DNA of 14,052 nucleotides from a bacterium. GTDB lineage: Bacteria; Muiribacteriota; Ozemobacteria; Ozemobacterales; Ozemobacteraceae. This document shows positions 12,722-14,052 of this stretch, piece after piece. Both the position numbers and the translations under genes were made by a program. Within the stretch, counting starts at the first letter, position 1. Every line of letters begins with the position of its first letter. A model generated the notes under the pieces. The model was not told where the DNA came from. It ran no database searches and saw only the letters and a program-made list of their open reading frames with translations. The DNA lies in assembly GCA_016192885.1 (NCBI GenBank), contig JACPTH010000078.1:1-14052 (forward strand), given 5' to 3'.

Positions 12722-14052
12722 TTACCTGGTTTGGTTTTCCAGTGCCTCAAAATAATCTTTGACAGCTTTTTTGTAACCAATTGGAATTTCATCTTTAAAA
12801 ACCGATTCTAAAGCTTCGGCTTTTTTAATTTCAATCAACTTGTCATATTCCCCTTTTGGAGTTTCGCCAGGGAGCGGAACGCCGCCTTTCATTTCAAGAA
12901 TAGCTTCCCCTTCGTCCCCTTCCGGGGGCCTTCCATCAACTTTCGTAAGATCTCCCTTGGTCTCTAAAGATGAGGAGTCATACAAATCTTCGAATTTGGT
13001 TTCGCTATCCGAGGTTCTATTACTATTTCTATTTCCCGGTGAAGTTACGGTGGATTGATACCCAGTCTCCCGGAGTTGAGTAGACCCCTTTCCACCGAAT
13101 ACTGTATCCAAGCCCATCTGCGCCATCTGTACATTCACGTTCCCGGGCGATTTGCCTCCTCCCCCGCCCTGACCTTGGCCCTGGCCCTGACCTTGGCCTT
13201 GGCCTCCCTGACACTGGCTCTTTTTTGTTCCTGGGGATTGTTGAACGCTTTTTTTCAACTGTTGCGCAATCTTTAAGGCCTCCCTCAATTGCCGGTTTTT
13301 TTTCATTTGCTCCATAAACTCTTTTAGGCTCATTCGAGGGAGATGCTTTAAAGCCGAGGCTCCGGAAGAAGCGCTCACTCCTTGATTACCGGAATTCTGC
13401 CGGCCTGTTTGCCCGCTTTTCTGGCCCCCTGGTTGATTTTGGGCGCTTTGGGACCCGGTAGGCTGGGTTCCGGAAGAAACCCCTTGTTGCCCGCTTGTTC
13501 CGCCTGAAGAGGCTTGATTAGCGGATTGAGTCGACGAAGCAGCCCCTTGCTGGGAAGGGTTTGCCGTCGATTGGGGATTTCCATTCCCTTGGGCGGTACC
13601 TGATGTGGAGGCTGAGGGTTTCCCGGAAATAGTTTCTTCCATTGTTTTTTGGAACTCTTCCAAGTCTTTTTCAAATTCTTTTGCTTGGTTTTCATTAAAG
13701 TTTTGATTTTCTAGTTTTTTTTGCAAATCGTCCGCCGCGTCTTTAAGTTTTTTCAATGCTTCTTTCTCGGATGAATCAGCCCCATTTGCGGAAGCGGATG
13801 TTTGGGCTTCTTTAAGATCACGCTGAATTTTCTTTAAACTTTCTTTTGGACCTTTCATTTCATCCGCGACCTTTTTCAACTCTTTTTCAACCATCTCCAA
13901 TGCCTCAACTGCTTCGCGCTTTTCTTTAACCCCATCCTTCAAAATTTTGGAAGCGTCCTCCATTTGTTTTTTCGCCTGTTCCAATTCTGGAGTATCCGAG
14001 GCAAGTTTTTGCTCGATGGCTTCCTTTAAGTTTTCCAAAACCTCCGCTTCGT
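12722..14052 (-). CDS. Coiled-coil and Gln/Gly/Ser-rich low-complexity protein, 5' end outside the window
   Basis: The frame stays open to the right edge: upstream of the TTG at 14036-14038 it reads EAEV, so the start lies beyond the window. Counting from that TTG, residues 1-135 are heptad-like charged helix, probably coiled coil (KKQMEDASKILKDGVKEK, EALKKLKDAADDLQKKLE); 136-225 are Ser/Gln/Gly/Thr-rich; 232-268 are another helix; 277-296 a QG repeat then poly-Gly; and 397-438 a helical end with DEIPIGYKKAVKDYFEAL. That type of tail, IP..Y...V..YF, is common at the ends of large membrane proteins in gene clusters with Bat/MoxR-type ATPases, which may mean the missing N-terminus is membrane-bound. 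Function unknown. Only one Cys (276) is seen. Likely cotranscribed with genes further right; a terminator follows it. Confidence 0.8.
   Translation of the reverse strand, partial: EAEVLENLKEAIEQKLASDTPELEQAKKQMEDASKILKDGVKEKREAVEALEMVEKELKKVADEMKGPKESLKKIQRDLKEAQTSASANGADSSEKEALKKLKDAADDLQKKLENQNFNENQAKEFEKDLEEFQKTMEETISGKPSASTSGTAQGNGNPQSTANPSQQGAASSTQSANQASSGGTSGQQGVSSGTQPTGSQSAQNQPGGQKSGQTGRQNSGNQGVSASSGASALKHLPRMSLKEFMEQMKKNRQLREALKIAQQLKKSVQQSPGTKKSQCQGGQGQGQGQGQGQGGGGGKSPGNVNVQMAQMGLDTVFGGKGSTQLRETGYQSTVTSPGNRNSNRTSDSETKFEDLYDSSSLETKGDLTKVDGRPPEGDEGEAILEMKGGVPLPGETPKGEYDKLIEIKKAEALESVFKDEIPIGYKKAVKDYFEALENQTR
13151..13210 (-). repeat. QG dipeptide repeat tract
   Basis: Within the coiled-coil protein gene, CAAGGCCAAGGT-type units encode seven alternating Gln-Gly pairs followed by five Gly. 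On the plus strand it reads as repeated CCTTGGCC or CCCTGGCC. Such tracts are prone to slippage and length change between strains. Confidence 0.75.

Noticed and set aside
14036..14038. TTG as start of the coiled-coil protein
   Set aside because: The frame continues without a stop to the right edge (EAEV before the TTG) and the coiled-coil pattern carries on, so the true start is outside the window.

Overview
The window looks like a chromosomal segment of a moderately AT-rich diderm bacterium with an elaborate cell envelope. Nine genes are clearly real. They include type IV pilus / type II secretion minor-pseudopilin-like proteins, exported TPR proteins, a LysM lytic transglycosylase with a possible lipobox, a CheA-derived signalling protein and an XdhC-type molybdoenzyme maturation factor. 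Standard stops (TAA, TAG, TGA) and some Shine-Dalgarno sites (GGAGG) are seen. The mix of pilin-like, TPR, VCBS and coiled-coil low-complexity proteins would fit a poorly cultivated phylum such as Candidatus Riflebacteria or a relative. That is an impression from gene content, not a phylogenetic result.

Layout. Positions 1-409 hold no confident gene: the left edge may carry the start of a minus-strand gene, followed by an unexplained GC-rich stretch of about 100 bases. Positions 410-6013 are a tight plus-strand run of five genes: a very large PilX/GspK-like protein, a PilV/GspI-like prepilin, a PilW/GspJ-like prepilin, an exported TPR protein and a cytoplasmic GH13 (alpha-amylase-like) enzyme. 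Gaps are 8 bases or less or negative, so they are probably one operon. Its first ATG lies 6 bases after a perfect TATAAT, which suggests a leaderless transcript.

Positions 6155-8450 are a minus-strand pair: a LysM-SLT lytic transglycosylase and, downstream of it, an exported protein with two calcium-loop (VCBS/FG-GAP-like) motifs and TPR-like helices. The 407-base divergent region 8451-8857 contains a 138-bp MITE-like element with 18-bp perfect terminal inverted repeats and a 4-bp flanking direct repeat, plus candidate promoters for both sides and a 44-codon ORF that runs across the element boundary.

Positions 8858-11466 are a plus-strand pair joined by an ATGA overlap: a CheA-like protein with P1 (Hpt), P2 and CheW/P5 domains but no P3 dimerisation or P4 kinase domain, and an XdhC-family protein. 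Positions 11493-14052 are minus strand: an exported protein with four K-[AC]-TLDE-[IL]-P repeats and a good terminator, and upstream of it a coiled-coil, Gln/Gly/Ser-rich protein whose 5' end lies outside the window.

The most notable items are the kinase-less CheA-like protein coupled to XdhC, the TLDE-repeat exported protein, the MITE-like element, the oversized PilX/GspK-like protein with a predicted leaderless start, and the GH13 enzyme at the end of a pilin-type operon.
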